Shown: piece by piece, positions 12,301-25,900 of the stretch | Position numbering within the stretch: the first letter of the stretch is position 1 | Layout of the letters: each line of letters opens with the position of its first letter | Assembly: GCA_023055355.1 (NCBI GenBank) | Contig: JALJCS010000001.1 | Coordinates: 51,899,381 to 51,963,380, forward strand | DNA: 64,000 nucleotides | From: Agelaius tricolor | Taxonomy: Eukaryota > Chordata > Aves > Passeriformes > Icteridae | Reading direction: 5' to 3' | Translations under genes and position numbers: made by a program | Notes under the pieces: model-generated | What the model saw: the letters and a program-made list of their open reading frames with translations, nothing else | Told to the model about the DNA's origin: nothing | Databases searched by the model: none

Positions 12301-15300
12301 TATTCCAAGGAGGCTAAAAAAGATAAACTTCCAACCAGCAATAAAATTCAAGGGAAAATGGATATCTAATTCTATAAAGCACCTCTGAAAAATCCCATCT
12401 GTTAATGTTTAAAACAATATATCTTCATAAATATTAAATTGATTCAAACAGCTAGCACACGCATGCTCTCTCTCTCTCCCCTTCTTTCATATTTTTCTTT
12501 TTTCCATCTCATAATTAATTTACTAACTTTCTGGAAAGATGTGGGATTGATACCCAGGCTCGGGGCTGGCCTCATCCAGCCATGCAGTAGTGATTCTGTT
12601 CCCACTCCCACCAGAGCCCTCTTGGCATACATACAATTAACCTTGGTTAAGTATTGGGTATGTAATAGTGTGTAGGCAGCAGAAGAGCTCCTCTAGTTGT
12701 TTAGCACTCTGGCATCAGATGAGAATAAATACAGGACATGACCTGGCCCTTCAGGGCACTGGCCTAGATCTATAACATACAGACTGAAGTTTTTCTGTGT
12801 AGCTGACACTGATTCAATGAGGAAACTGACTGGATGCTTAACATAATAGAACAACCATTGACAGGATTTCCCCAACCTTATTTAACATAGATGTGTGTTT
12901 ATGCACATGCATGCATTCATATACACACTGTTCTTTCAAGATTGTAAAGCCTTCTGTGGAAAAAAGCATTATCAAACTTTGACAAAAGATGGAAACATGG
13001 AAACATGCTGTGGGATGGATTACATTACCTTTGTAGTAAATCAATTGACTGGAGTGGCCCTCTGTAAAGAAAAGTTTAGCCACTTATGAATTATAGATAT
13101 ACTTTATATCTACTCATAAACATTTGCTTAAAATGGTTTAACATATGATTTTCCTTCATAATTTGTAGAAATGGCTTCATACAGAAGTTTCTAGTTATGA
13201 AAGGTATCCAAAGACAGTAATGTTTTTTATGTCTATAGTTTTCCCAGACATGTGTAATGTGATTGTTTCCCTGTAAGTTTCACTCTTAATGTATAATGGG
13301 AAAATACTTTTGGTGTTTCTCATAACCATATGGAGAACATTTAACAATATATAATTCAGAGGGCACATCTCTGTGGAAACAGAACCACATACTTCCATTC
13401 ATGACCCAGTACATGGCTAGCAGTTCTAATACTGCATGAAGTGCTCTACCCTTAGGGCTGTATCCTTCCTGCTTTGGGAGGGGGAAGAAGTGTGCTGGCT
13501 TGAGTACAAATATGATTTTAATGCCCTAAGAAAAGATGAATTAAACAGCATCTTCCAAGATTCTTTGTCTTCCCTCATCCTTTGCTAGCTCTGTCTCAGT
13601 GTTGTTAAACTGGTTTAAGTGCAAGAGATTAATTGAGCTTACTCTAGTCCCTTTTAACAGTACAAGAAGTGTACTGGGAAAACCCACAAAAATACACATA
13701 AGAATATCAACAACAAAAGTATTTGTACAGAGCTAAGCTTTATGTCAGGCTATATTGGTTTTCAAACGCTCTCACTTCCAGCAGGCTAGACTCCCTGCTG
13801 ATTGTGGTGTAATGAAGTTTACATAAAGGAGGAAGATAAATTTATTTCCATACCAAAAGACAGTGGGTTGAGAAAAATGTAAAGTCACTAAAATAATAAT
13901 GAAACAGAATGGGTGGAAGAAGAGCCCCCTGCAGCAGCCCATGTTAATTACCCTTGCAGCTGGGAGATCAATTTGCATATATATTCTTTGAAGCCTGTCA
14001 GGTATGAATTGAACCACTGAACTGTTACATTTGATAATCTAGCTCCCCAAAACATTTCTGCTAAAGATGTTATGTTTCATAAGACTAGTTATTTTTTCTG
14101 TCTCAAAGTAAAGAGCTGTACTTAATTTGTTCCTGTATAAACAGATCTATGTTTGTGGCTTCCTGGAGCACCAGGTTAGCAACGTAATCTCATCAAAAGC
14201 ATTGGTACTGCTGATTAAACACAAAAGAGATATAGTCAAATAGCCCTGACAACCAGTGAAAGCAAGGAAATTAAAACTTAAAGCTAGTGGTGACAGGCAT
14301 GACTCATGGGATAGTTAATGAGTTATGGAGCTTTTCAGCTCCAGGACACATATTCCATTATGTTCTGTACTAGTGGTGACAAAATTGTTGCCATCTGATA
14401 GCTGCTTCATGGCTGGAATAAACCTACTGTGTGGTCTCAGGAATTTTGCAAGTCCATTTGTTTTGCACTAAATGTTAGTGTAGCATCCTGATGCCCGTGC
14501 TGCAAAATTGTTTGCAGTGAATGGTAGCAGTTTACCACTTGTTGGCAGGAGCTTCAGAGGAGCATCAGAGATTTATAGAACTGTCGGAAAACCTGTTTCT
14601 CTGTCTGAGTAATCTAGAGTTGCTTGACTGAAACCAGTAGAAATAAGGGCTTCCATGGAACAAAACCTGTGCAAAGGGAGAAACTGCATGCAAATGAATT
14701 TTGCGCAGGAACAGGATATGAACTAAAGCTTGGTTTTTCTTGTTTAACAAAACTGTTGGAATTGAATGCAACAACTCAGATGAGCTCATGTTATTAAACC
14801 ATTTTTAATAAACAATAACAACAACAAAACCCACAAAACCCTCCCAAAAAAACAGAAGCAATACCTTATCTGAGGTCTGCAGAAAAACATTACGCGTAAC
14901 TCGTGTAACTCATTCTTTTGAACACAGATGAACCCTGACTCTTCAGATATTTCTTAGCATTAGATCTAGGGCAATACTTTTCTGATAATAATTGCATATT
15001 GATGCAGGACAAATGCTCCATTAGCAGTGATCATGTGCCGTAGCAACTCCTAAGAAGATTAAAAACTCAGTGCGTAACAGAGTGTTGCTAGATCTGGAGT
15101 GGAGGACCAAGGCCTTCCATGGCTTCACTCTGGACCTATTAAAAATTCTTTTTTTCTGAGATTGCTCCTTTATGTGGTTACCTTACCTTTTTGCTATTTG
15201 TGGGGAAGTTTTATACAGAAGTTCTTCCCTGCCTGCCTTCACAGACATAACAGTTCATCCCAAGAGTTTATTGCTTTCCCATTTTTGAATGGGAGGAGTT

Positions 15301-15809
15301 AGACACAAGGATGGTCAGGTAAGAACATGGTGCAGGGTTGGTGGAGAGTACAGTAAATTTGTGTATCCAGTTTGCTTGAAATTAATAGTTCTAAACATCT
15401 AGCACCCATATGATATGCTTTTCTGGAAGATTTATTCTGAGGGAACAAGAGGAATACTTTGCATTTCGCAAAAATTAAGCACTGTTGGGCCCAAGGAGAA
15501 TTTTAATAGTCCTTAGTGAACTATAGATGTGTTAGCTGACAAATCTTGTTCATGTCACTGGTTGCTGCTGGCAGTCAGAAAAGCTTAGTTACATTTTCTC
15601 TCTTCATTAACAATGTGAGACTCACTGGAAAAATGGGACATTTGGGGCTCCCTGATTGATCCAGGATTGAAAAGAGAGGTTGATATTCAGGTCTCATGGA
15701 AAATTAGATGGGGTTGCATACTCATGGTAGAAAGTCAAAATATCTTACCCAAAGTCAGCTATGAACTGGAGTAATTTTATATCCCAGGGAGGACTGTTGG
15801 GATAGCATG
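12301..15809. other. Non-coding stretch, no gene seen
   Basis: I found no gene. The interval has a short CT run near 12469-12480, an 8 bp tandem pair (GGAAACAT twice) near 12990-13005, and a TA/octamer-rich segment near 13920-14045 that is a weak candidate conserved element. All open frames are under 85 codons and overlap on both strands. Confidence 0.55.
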
Positions 15810-15838
15810 TAAAATAATAGAGTTTTTCTATTATTTTA
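15810..15838. repeat. Perfect inverted repeat (11 bp arms, 7-base loop)
   Basis: The left arm TAAAATAATAG (15810-15820) and right arm CTATTATTTTA (15828-15838) are exact reverse complements around AGTTTTT. The hairpin directly abuts a GA microsatellite. It is AT-rich and of unknown function. It could form a cruciform, or a stem in RNA if the region is transcribed. Confidence 0.8.
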
Positions 15839-15872
15839 GAGAGAAGAGAGAGAGAGAGAGAGAGAAAGAGAA
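15838..15872. repeat. GA microsatellite
   Basis: This is a run of GA dinucleotides with two interruptions (GAAGAG near its start and AAAG near its end). It is likely length-polymorphic. It lies immediately next to the 15810-15838 inverted repeat. Confidence 0.9.
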
Positions 15873-18800
15873 GCTGTTCTTATTATTTATACCTCTCTAC
15901 ATCAGTATTACTGTATTTCATCACTTGTATGCAGTCTTTCAAAATAAAAGAGCTGGCTGATATAATTTTAATACTCTTTAATATAACAAATCTCTTGCAT
16001 GAAAGATGTTTATTTAATGATCATATATTAAAGACAAGCACATTCTTTTCTTTTCCTGGCAAATAAAACTTCAGGTCTAAAATGAACTGCAGGTAGTTAT
16101 AATGCAAACCATGCCTAGAAAAATAAACTCCTTCTGTATTAGCTTAAGCTCTTTGAGATCTAATGAAGTCTTACATTTGTTGATCAAATGTGCAAAAGGT
16201 GTAGTGCAAGCAAAGCATTCAGTTCATAACAGGGAGAAAGTTTTGTACAGCAGAAGTCTTACCTTGCAATGGAAATGTAAGTAATTATAAGCATTGAACT
16301 CCAAGTCTTTTTGAAGGATGCACAGTGAATGAAATAGTCTATATAGAACACCGAAGATGTAGAACTATTTATTCCCCTCCAATTTCATTTATTTTAGCAA
16401 GAAGAGCAATATGAAAGTAGGGTGGATGTAGAGAAGGCAGAATATAGATTACAAAAATATTTGCTGGTGTTTTGAAATTTCCATTGTTTATTTCCATTTC
16501 TAGAGATACACTCTCGGATTCTTGTGATGATTCCACCTGGAGTTTCTTATCCAGAATGATCCCATGCTTTTTCCTCCTGTTCTGTTAGGGTTTTTCTTAA
16601 CATCTCTATCCAGCAGTTACTTCATCACACAGTGTCTTTCAGGCTTACTTACCTGTTAATTTTTTTTTGTTGCTGTTGTATGCCATTTATATGATGTTTT
16701 GCACAAGTGTTTTGCACATATTTCTTTTATGGTTGAATTTCAATTGTTCACAAATATTTCTTATTGGACTGCGTGTTTTGTAATATATCATCAGATAGGA
16801 CACCCTGTACAGCATACTTAATTAGTGATCAATAGTGTAATGAATATTATAACTAAATGCACTACAGAAAACAAAAATTGTTATCTATAAACTAAGCAGG
16901 GTGAAACCATAAAATTTTGTCTTCAGATATGTTTCTTAGCTGAAAAATCTTGTTCCATTTAGCTTTCTTGCATGCTGAAGATTAACTAGAGGACATGAAT
17001 CCCAAGAGGGTATATGAAACACAATACATGTCGGATTCTGAGGTGAAGAGTTCAAGACAGTGTCAAGTTTTTCTGATATCCCCATGAAATCTGGAAAAAG
17101 ATGAAATAAAACAATCAGCTTGAAGGCTTATTCATTTGTTTTGTGCTACAATGACAAGGCACAGAGAGAATGTTAAGAAGCAGCGTTTAATAGGCATTTG
17201 CAAATAACCTTTACCAAGGGGAATTCAGAAGAAGGGAGGTCATCTGAAAACAAGACAACCTTGATAGCAAATCATGAGGCTTTGTTTGTTGAGTTCCTTC
17301 TTTCCCTAATGGTGACTACTTGTACTGTTGTTTATCCTTCAGGCCACAGCTGCTTTAACAAGGACACTTTCAGACTGAATTATGGGTGGAATTGTATAAT
17401 AATAATAGCAATGATGAGAATGGTGAATATCATCTTGCCATTCTCTGCCTGTCCTGTGTATTCTGAACAAACACTATTATCTTTTAGGCCCACATAATTT
17501 CTTCCTACTTTTTAACTTTATAAAGTTATTAATTTGTAAATTAATTTTGCACTGTCACTGAAAGTGTTGATGATGACTACCTGACATCCCTTGCCACATT
17601 ACTATTTGTTGACCTCTAACTGGTGGTTGTGAGAGCAAAAAGTTCTGACCACTTTCTAGGTTGCCTTTTTGTCAGCTGGTGCTTCAAATGTAGAAGGACT
17701 TTGGTTGATGATATCTACATTGTCAGGGTTGTACAGGACATATGCTACTTATAAATCATTGGGGTTCAAATATGACATTGTGCTTTCCCCATATATAAGA
17801 GAAATATTAATGCTGTGCTAACTTTTCTGTTCTGTAGTCATTTTGTGCAGACTCTATAGCAGCATTCTTTTGTTTAAGGTTAGTGAAAAAAGCAGAGTAG
17901 AAGAAACACTAATGTTAAGGTCTGAACTTCTGCATCTTGATTTCTTCCAATTTAATTAAAAAAAAAGGTAAAATGAAACTGCTAGAGGACAGGGTCACAA
18001 ACAGCACTATGGAATTTTCCTTTCCAATAAATGTTAGAGATACAGAAATTTTACATGTGTCACAGGAGAAACTGGACAACTAATTGAAAGAGAGATGTAT
18101 TGAGTGTCACTAAACAGATAAATCACATTAGAATCTGGAAATCCCTATAGCTGAAAATAGCTGTGAAAGTATAATTTATTGTGTTATTGCATTTCACATT
18201 GTATCTATTTATGGTCATTGCTGTTGGCAATGTTCTCGGTTGCATGGATGTTTTTTTTTGCACCAAAATGACCAATGTGTGTCCCTGAGTCTTCTCTGTC
18301 CCTCTGGTTTCACTACTGAAGCATGGATACTCCCTTTGTACACTGTGAAATCAGTTCCTTTTTTCCTCAATATTCTCAAGTAAAAAACAATTTCCATATA
18401 TTTTTGTTCTGCTCTTCTGCTGTGTTCCCTGTTTTTATGGGCATTCCTTTGAATTCTGCTTAAATTACTATAATTGTTCTAAATCCAGGATTGACTGATT
18501 TTACTCTACTTTCTCTATTTCCCATTCCCCAAATGTAATTTTTCTCCTTCTCATTCACAAAGGCAATTTAAACAATACTAATTTCTTTTTGGTAGAGTGA
18601 ACACCCTGTACTAGAGTCTTCCCATTCAAGTGGGATTCATCTTTGATCCACCAGTTTTGGTTTGCATGATATAGGATGTGATTCACTCCATGTACAACTA
18701 CGGTTTTCATTGCTACACTTCATGTGCAGTATATTGACCTTACTCACATTATAGTTCTCATAATTTGGAAAGTCAAACCTTAAGACTTCAAGTTGTGAGT

Positions 18801-21539
18801 AGTTCGAATGCTGGAGTTAAAGTCAAGGATGTCTGAAAGATGAGCAAGTGCTGAGTCCCATCTATTAATAAGATTTTTTGCACAAATTCCTCAGTTTTTT
18901 ATGTTATTTCAACTTTATTTTTAGGGAAACTTTTCTCAGTATATTTTATGGGTCCTATTGGCAGGTCAGGGGGGAAACTTCCACTAGTTTCAGGGATTAA
19001 AGAGCTTAACAGACTTACTAATGAAATTCAAGCAGTGGTGTGGGTTTTTGTTTTCTTTTCTCAGAGGTGGAGAGCAGAAAGAATGAGAAGTCAGTGAGGT
19101 AAACTTATATATAGTGGAATTTATTTTTTTTAATGACATGCAGAGTGATAGTCTTAGGAAGCTCCAGATATTATTATTTCATATACTGAACCTCTCTCTG
19201 TACCGCCTTGGATGAACGTAGTGGTACTCATATTTCACCAAAACCCCCTCATCTACTTTATTGGGATGGGACCTGCATGTTCAAAGACTCATGGGGAGAA
19301 GATTGCAAGTTCTTTTGTTTGCAGGGTTCAGGTCTGGCTCTCAGAAAGAACAGACACTACTACAGTTTTCTAAATCTTTAGAGTCTTGGTGAAAAAAGAA
19401 CATGAAATTGTCTTTGAATAGAATTGAAAGGTAAATGTATTGATATGTTTGCTAAAGATAAAACATGAAAGGGTCATGTAAAAAATTCCCATGGAAATAT
19501 ACGTGTAACATATATATAACATATATTTATATAACTGTGAAGCTGAGGAGGTGCTATCAGTAAATGTAGTGTTTATATTTCTGTTTAAGCTTTCAGTCAT
19601 TTTTCAGGCAATATTTAGACAGTTTTATGATATTTTGAGTATAGAAGTTGCACTTTGGTGTGTGAAATGTAGTCAGTACCTAGTTTCAGGTTTTAAGTTA
19701 CTACATGCAGCTTAATTATGTTTAATGTCAGAAAAGACAAGTGTGCTCTCTGCTCCAGCAAAGAGTTAACCCAAACTTTGAGAAGGGAGTTTAATAGAGC
19801 TATACAAAATATTACCTCAGTATTCCACTCCAGTCAGTTGTTTGTGCAGATGTGAGTTAATGGACTGTTATAAAGGTAATGTGATTTCTGTCTTTTCAGT
19901 TAAGGAGTGATGATGGCCGAAGTTTTGTTTTGTGTGCTGCCATTAAGTAAAATCAATGTGCTAATAAAAAATCTCTGCATATCTTTTAAGAAGAGACTTC
20001 TTAAGAAATATCAAGGATAGTGGAAACATATGCTGTGTGAGAAGAAGAGCAGAATTTGGTCTTCACACATCAACTGAATCTGTTTAAAACTGCTTACATC
20101 AGGTACAAATGTTGAGGCTACTAGAAGTAATGGCATACATGAAATTGGAAGCATTCAATTGTTTGTGTATAAGCATTTTCTAGTACATTCTGGTCTACTT
20201 GAGGTTATACAAAAATATTTTGCAGAAGAAAACATTTCAAACTTCTGTCAAACTAGTCATCTCTTTTTATGACATATTTCTGAGGGTTGATCTCACTCAT
20301 AGTGTGTGTCATGAGTTCATAAACATTTTTTCCTGGATATATGTCCCAAGTTTAAACATCTAACTGAAAATTCTGTTTGAAAATTAACGTAAATAATGCA
20401 TGTTAATGTTTAATGAGTCTGATGGGCCTTCACAATAAATAAAGCAATACTAACAACTTCTTTTTGGTTTGAAAAAGGTGGTTATTCTCAGAGAGAAATA
20501 TGTTCTTCCATGAACAAAATTAACTCAGACCTGCAGACTTTTGAGCCAAACTTATAAAAGTTTGTTATGAGCAGAGCACAGCTGTGGGAGTTAGGGCTCC
20601 CAAATTCTAATTCAAACACCCATTTGAGGTGAAGAATTTCTGACTCTCTCATCACTCCCCAAACACTCTCATGCCTCCAAAATATAGTCTGAAATACACA
20701 ATAAGAGACATCTAAACCTTATACTATTCCCTGTGCAGGTTTAGATATCATTCAGAATTTTCACAGCTTTGTGTTTGTAAATGTTTTAAAACTGAAAAGC
20801 ATTGTGTGAGAACTAAATCTTCTTTTAATAGCTTAAGTAGTTCTAGAGAAATAACATAGATTTCCTCTTATCACTTTAATTACTAAAGGAAATTGATTAT
20901 TTCTCTTTCTTCTTTGGTGAGTGCTTTTGATTTACACTCCTGTATATTCCACTGTTTCCCTAAAATCTAGTCTGCATGAGGTATAGAAACTGAAAAATCT
21001 TTGCTTCCTAGGAACAGCACACACAGAGCAGCACACAAACTTTGATGATACTGTTGTTGATCTCTTTGAAAGGCTTACTTTCCAAAAATAAGAACTTAAT
21101 TTTTCCAAAGCCATTAAGAAAGGGATGAACCTGCTGTAGTCTTGGTTGAAGTGGTATCTACTTTATGTCTTACACATTTGCTCTTTGATTCTTCTGGATA
21201 AACCTTTTGTGGAAGTGAACTCTGTGTATTTTGCAGCGTACAATCTCAGCCCTACGCTTTTCTGAAGGTTATGAAAGTCTTTAAATATTATCAAATTATG
21301 CAGATTGTGAAAATAGCGCCTAATAGCAAATTATGTTTTAGGTTCCATGTTCTAATGTTCCTTAGAACTTTACTATTTAGAACTTCTCTTTAGGACTAAA
21401 ATCACATCATGCTTATACATTAGGGTATGTTCACAAATGTTAAAATTTACTCCGCTCAACAATTGGGACAATTTTTATCTTTGACAAAGATGGATAATTC
21501 ATAAGGTGAGGATCATCAAGGATTTAATTTTTACTGCTT
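15873..21539. other. Non-coding AT-rich stretch, no gene seen
   Basis: No gene or transposon was recognised. The interval contains two adjacent AT palindromes near 17513-17544 (listed separately), a TA-rich run near 19505-19535, and a small inverted repeat (TTAAGAAG/CTTCTTAA with a 3-base loop) at 19986-20004. Open frames are all 60-99 codons and scattered. Confidence 0.55.
17513..17544. repeat. Two adjacent AT-rich palindromes
   Basis: TAACTTTA (17513-17520) followed directly by TAAAGTTA (17521-17528) is a perfect 16 bp palindrome. Immediately after it, TTAATTT (17529-17535) and AAATTAA (17538-17544) form a second perfect inverted pair around GT. Both halves contain TAAT/ATTA cores of homeodomain type. 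Short AT palindromes arise by chance in AT-rich DNA, so functional meaning is uncertain. Confidence 0.75.
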
Positions 21540-22960
21540 CATGGCAAGGGCATAGAAGGGACATGCAGAGTTGACAAAGACATTGCAAAGAAACTCAGTG
21601 AAATCTTTGCAAAGGCATTTAGTGCTCTGACTCTCACACCTGATGCATTTCTAGATTTCTAGATAGCAGATTGTCTATAAGATATGAATAAATTTGAAGT
21701 AAATGAACAGGAAATATTAGAGCAGTTAGGCAGGTTAGGAAGGTCACTGGGACCAGATGGCATAAAACCAAGAGCTCTGAATATGAAATTTCCAAACTTC
21801 TGGCTAAGGGATGTAAAATGTCATTACAAATGGACACTGAACTAAAGGACTAGGACAGATGTTGAATCTGCCATCTGTCAGAAGGGCTTTAGAGATGATC
21901 TTGAGGATGACAAACCAGTGAGCCTGATTTCCATTTCTGTTAAGACCGTGTATATGAGTATGAATGAAAACAGCCTGTTTAGAAGAAGTTATATGGCTTC
22001 TGGATTTGTTTTCAGTAATAATAAGGATAAATGGGACCAAATGGACATAACACACACTGTTTTTAAAAATGCCATTGATCAGGCTCCAGGCAAAAGGCTC
22101 GTTACAAAATTTTGTTGCCATGGGATTGGAGGAAAGATTTTTAAAGAAGAGGAATCTTTAGGCCTTAATAATGGTAGCATTTCAGAATGGAATTGATACA
22201 GGGACCACTTTTAATCAGCATCTCTGCTCTGGCAAGGGCAATGAATATTGAAAACTGCAAGCTTGTAGATAAATTCTCTGTTACACAATCAGTGTCATTT
22301 GCCTTCAATACCAATGGCTTTAATGGCAAGAATAGCCAAAATAAAACTGAGGAGACCAAAAGGCAGCAGGCTGAGTTCAGTCTGAAGAAATGCATCTAGA
22401 AAAATATAACATGAACCATGCTGACATGATGCTAAACAAAGAACTGGCACTTAAAACTCAAAAAAGGGACCTTTGACATTTCTCTGAAGTCTCAAAGTCA
22501 AACAAAAAATGGTAGGTAAGTTTTGAAAAGTTAATGAGATTATCCTTGGGAACAGAGAGTGCCTGAAATAAGAGGATAGCAGAGCGTCTGAAAACTGATA
22601 TGCCCATATCTTAGGTATTGTGTGTAGTTTTGTCTTCACATATGGGGAAGGGTGTAGCTCCATACTCCAAAGAAGTATGGAGACGTACAAGTAAAATGTT
22701 CAAGATACTGCCTTTTGCAGAGACACTTAAAGCTGGGACATTTCATTTGATGAAGAGAAGGGCGAGGAAGGTTATGACTGAGGTTCCTGAAATCATATAG
22801 GCAATATATAAACTGAATACACAATCCTAGACCTATGGGAACTTGAAACTGGTAAGGCTTTTGTTTAAAGCCAGTGTCTGTAGTCCTTAACACAGTGAAT
22901 TTCTTGAACTGACACTTGCTAGAGAGGTTGGAGGAAACTCCAACTCCACTGGCAGTACTG
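21540..22960 (+). mobile_element. Decayed L3/CR1-type LINE, reverse-transcriptase region to near 3' end
   Basis: This is an ancient non-LTR retrotransposon remnant, no longer able to code. Translating piecewise on plus gives recognisable landmarks of CR1/L3-clade reverse transcriptase: EQLGRLGRSLGPDGIKP, ending with GPDGI at 21747-21764; a DDKPVSLISIS block (counterpart of the NYRPVSL motif) near 21909-21941; and KRLVTKFCCHGIGGK with HGIGGK at 22119-22136. GPDGI and HGIGGK are still in the same phase, but stops lie between them. The FADD-box area (about 22250-22280) is degraded. Later segments near 22610-22680 and 22835-22960 resemble the C-terminal coding and 3' parts of the same family. The sequence upstream (about 21572-21605) matches the segment preceding the reverse transcriptase. 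The exact subfamily is uncertain. Endonuclease and ORF1 parts were not seen. Confidence 0.8.
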
Positions 22961-22990
22961 GCAGTACCAGTAGTACTCCCACCTCTCTAG
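22919..22990. repeat. Hairpin with nested 9 bp repeats at LINE 3' edge
   Basis: The left arm CTAGAGAGGTTGGAG (22919-22933) and right arm CTCCCACCTCTCTAG (22976-22990) pair at 14 of 15 positions around a 42-base loop. Inside the loop is a short direct repeat of about three units related to GGCAGTACT (about 22950-22977). The left arm seems to be part of the decayed LINE, and the right arm marks roughly where LINE similarity ends. Confidence 0.75.
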
Positions 22991-25900
22991 AGGGTTAGTC
23001 ATAAATAGTCATCTCTCACAAAGATGCCCTTTAGTTTTTTAACACTGGGCAGAAGTGTACCCACTGACAATATTAATTAAACCATTACCCACACTGAGAA
23101 GAGCTACAACTTCTGCAGCCAATAGACTGCAGAAAGTTATCAGGCTTCTTGTGTTTCTGCTATTACTGGAGGCAGCATACTGGGCTGTATGAGGATTAAC
23201 CTGCACCTCAGGGACATTTCTTACTTATACTTTTCCCTTATTCAGTCCAAGGATTTTATATGTGGTTTCTTACAGTGAGTACCAAATATATTTTTTAAAC
23301 AAGACCGACTTTTTTATGGTCTCACAGATGAGGACTGCATATACCTGTGCAGTACCCAGGTTGTCTCAGCCACTGTGAAAGTATTGCTTTTAGATAACTA
23401 TTTCTATGCAGAGATCAAGACAGTCTATAGGTTCTGCTTAATCTGGTAAATCAACAAGAAAATTGCAAGTCCCAAAAAGGTTAGGCAATGCTCAAAACTG
23501 AATATACAAAAAGGGCAAAATCAGTGATCTTTTGGCAGAAAGGAGAAAGAAGTTTCTTATGTCATTTTGTTTTCCCAGCCAGTAATGAAGTGACAAATGC
23601 AGATTAATGTCATAGTCATGTACAGCAAATTAAGGAGAAGGTAACAAGTCAATAGGTTTCTGGGTGTACAAGAATAAATATCATAGGCAAATAGAAGTGG
23701 AATAAATGAAGTGTCACATTTTATGTCATTTACCTAACTTAAGTTACATTGCCACAGGCCTCTGTAAGGAAGAGCTGCCTGATTGTGAGCCTTGGGTAAC
23801 ATAATTCAAAATATATTCATATTTCTTTCCAGGGTAAAAGAACATATATATAATTGAGTTAGAGAACAAATACCAGGGCACAGAAAACTTTAAACTTCTT
23901 ATTTCGAAGAGACTATAGGTGAAAATAATGAACAGATGGCAAATAAAAGGAATATGTTGACATTTCTTCTACCTGCAAGGCACAGTAATCTTTCCTTCAT
24001 TTTAGACGGTCCAAGGATCATGCACCATATGAAATTTTTAGATATCAGGGTACAGGAGGCCTGTGTTGCAAAGGGGAAACATTTAAATCATTAAGTTGTG
24101 AACGATAGTGCACTAAAGTGCAACTCTGTCATTCTGAACCATTCAAGAATTATAAAGCACAAGCAGTTTCCAGAAGGTCTTATTTGGAGAAATCCAGGTA
24201 AAGTTTTTCCATTCAGAAATGATCTAACAGGTAATTTGGGTTGTTTAGGATCAGGATGTTTAAGTAAAGACTGTTGCATTATTTTAATAATACCTTTAAT
24301 AAATACTTTTGATAATGAGGATTTTAAAATTATTCAGTGTCTATGATTACACTCAACTGGGTAACCTGTGAAAGGGATTCTATATGAAGATTTAAAAATA
24401 GTCAAATATTCTGATTTATAGTGCAATTTCATGTGAAAAGCTGGCTAAATAAAATTTTAATTTTCCTGAGAAAATAGTTTTTATTTAGGACACATAATGC
24501 AACAAACTCAATGGATTTTATTTATGTTCTTAAAGATAAACAAGTGTTTCTGTTTGTATTAGAAATAAAATTAGGAACATGTTAAAATACTCCTGCATTG
24601 TCCTAAGAAAAACATTCCTGTAAGATAAATAGATAGTTTTATAAAATCTCATATGTATTTATTTGTTTAAGATGTGATAGAAAATAATGCTCACATAAAA
24701 CACCTAGCAATAATTAGGCTTATAGACACAAAGCACTCACTGTATTAATAGCAATATGCAGGTAAATTTACTCTGTTATCCCACTCCCTTGAATAATCAG
24801 TAGATAGTAATATTAAACTGAACAGATTGCTAAATTTAAATAGGGTACCTGATTTTTCAATTGACACTCACTGAAGTACAGAGCTCTCTCTCTCCAATCA
24901 ATATGGTTTGCATACTTACGCAGCAAATCTCAGAAGTCATTTCAGACCCATCATTGTGTGCAAAAAACATTTCATAAATCATTTAGAATACGAAACAAAT
25001 TAGAGAAAATTGTTCTTTGGATTAGAGAAGAAATTTGTTTAATAAAATATATATTCTGAATTATTTCCTCTTCTGTAATAAGCTGACTAGATTAAATTGA
25101 GAAGCTAGTATGAAAGAGCCACTAGGATATCTATTATTTCTTCATCCTTTTATCCTCTTGCAATTCTCTTGGGGAAGTGTACATGTATACGCTGCAGGAA
25201 ATGTTCTTAACTGACATTAAGTCTCTCATCCCCTTAGGCCGTGGCTTTTTTCCCCCTACTGTACTGACCATTAAGCAGCTCTTGTGGATGTGATCTGGAA
25301 AGCATTGTATTTATACCTTCTCAAGCACATGTCTAAAACCACTCATTGCATTTTGATATTCCATGACTTTTTAAGCCTCGTGTAAGTTATAATATCAATT
25401 ATGTTTTAGTGTAATGACACGATATTGGTCTTTAGCTCTAAATGGGTGCAGGTGTCTTTTAATACATTTTTTCTCGTCTCTTGGTATCTATCTTTCATTC
25501 TTCTTTCTGTTTTAAACATGCATGATTAAGAACAAAATAAAACTGCCTACCCAGAGCCTTGGGGAAAGCCACATTGAATCTTTTTCCTTTGGCTGATCTT
25601 TGTTGGTGGAAAGCTGTATTAGGCAGCTTGGGCTTTGAGTGGGAAAATTAGGAGCACAATTCATGCCTGTGCACACTTCTGAATAATGCTGGTACATCGA
25701 TTAGTTGAGTTAGTGCAAATTGTTTGCTGAAAGATAGCATGAGAGGTAGCATGGTGAGAAGGAAATTAACTCTATTGCACAAACCTCTCGGTTGCATTCT
25801 CCACCAATTATACTTAAAATACTTTGCTTTTTTTGTACCCTGTTCTTGTGTAGCAGCAGCTATAGAGAACACGTACAGTGCATTTCCTATTCACTTTCCA

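Noticed and set aside
17760..17775. GGGTTCAAAT string resembling a tRNA B box
   Set aside because: There is no A box or cloverleaf-compatible sequence upstream.
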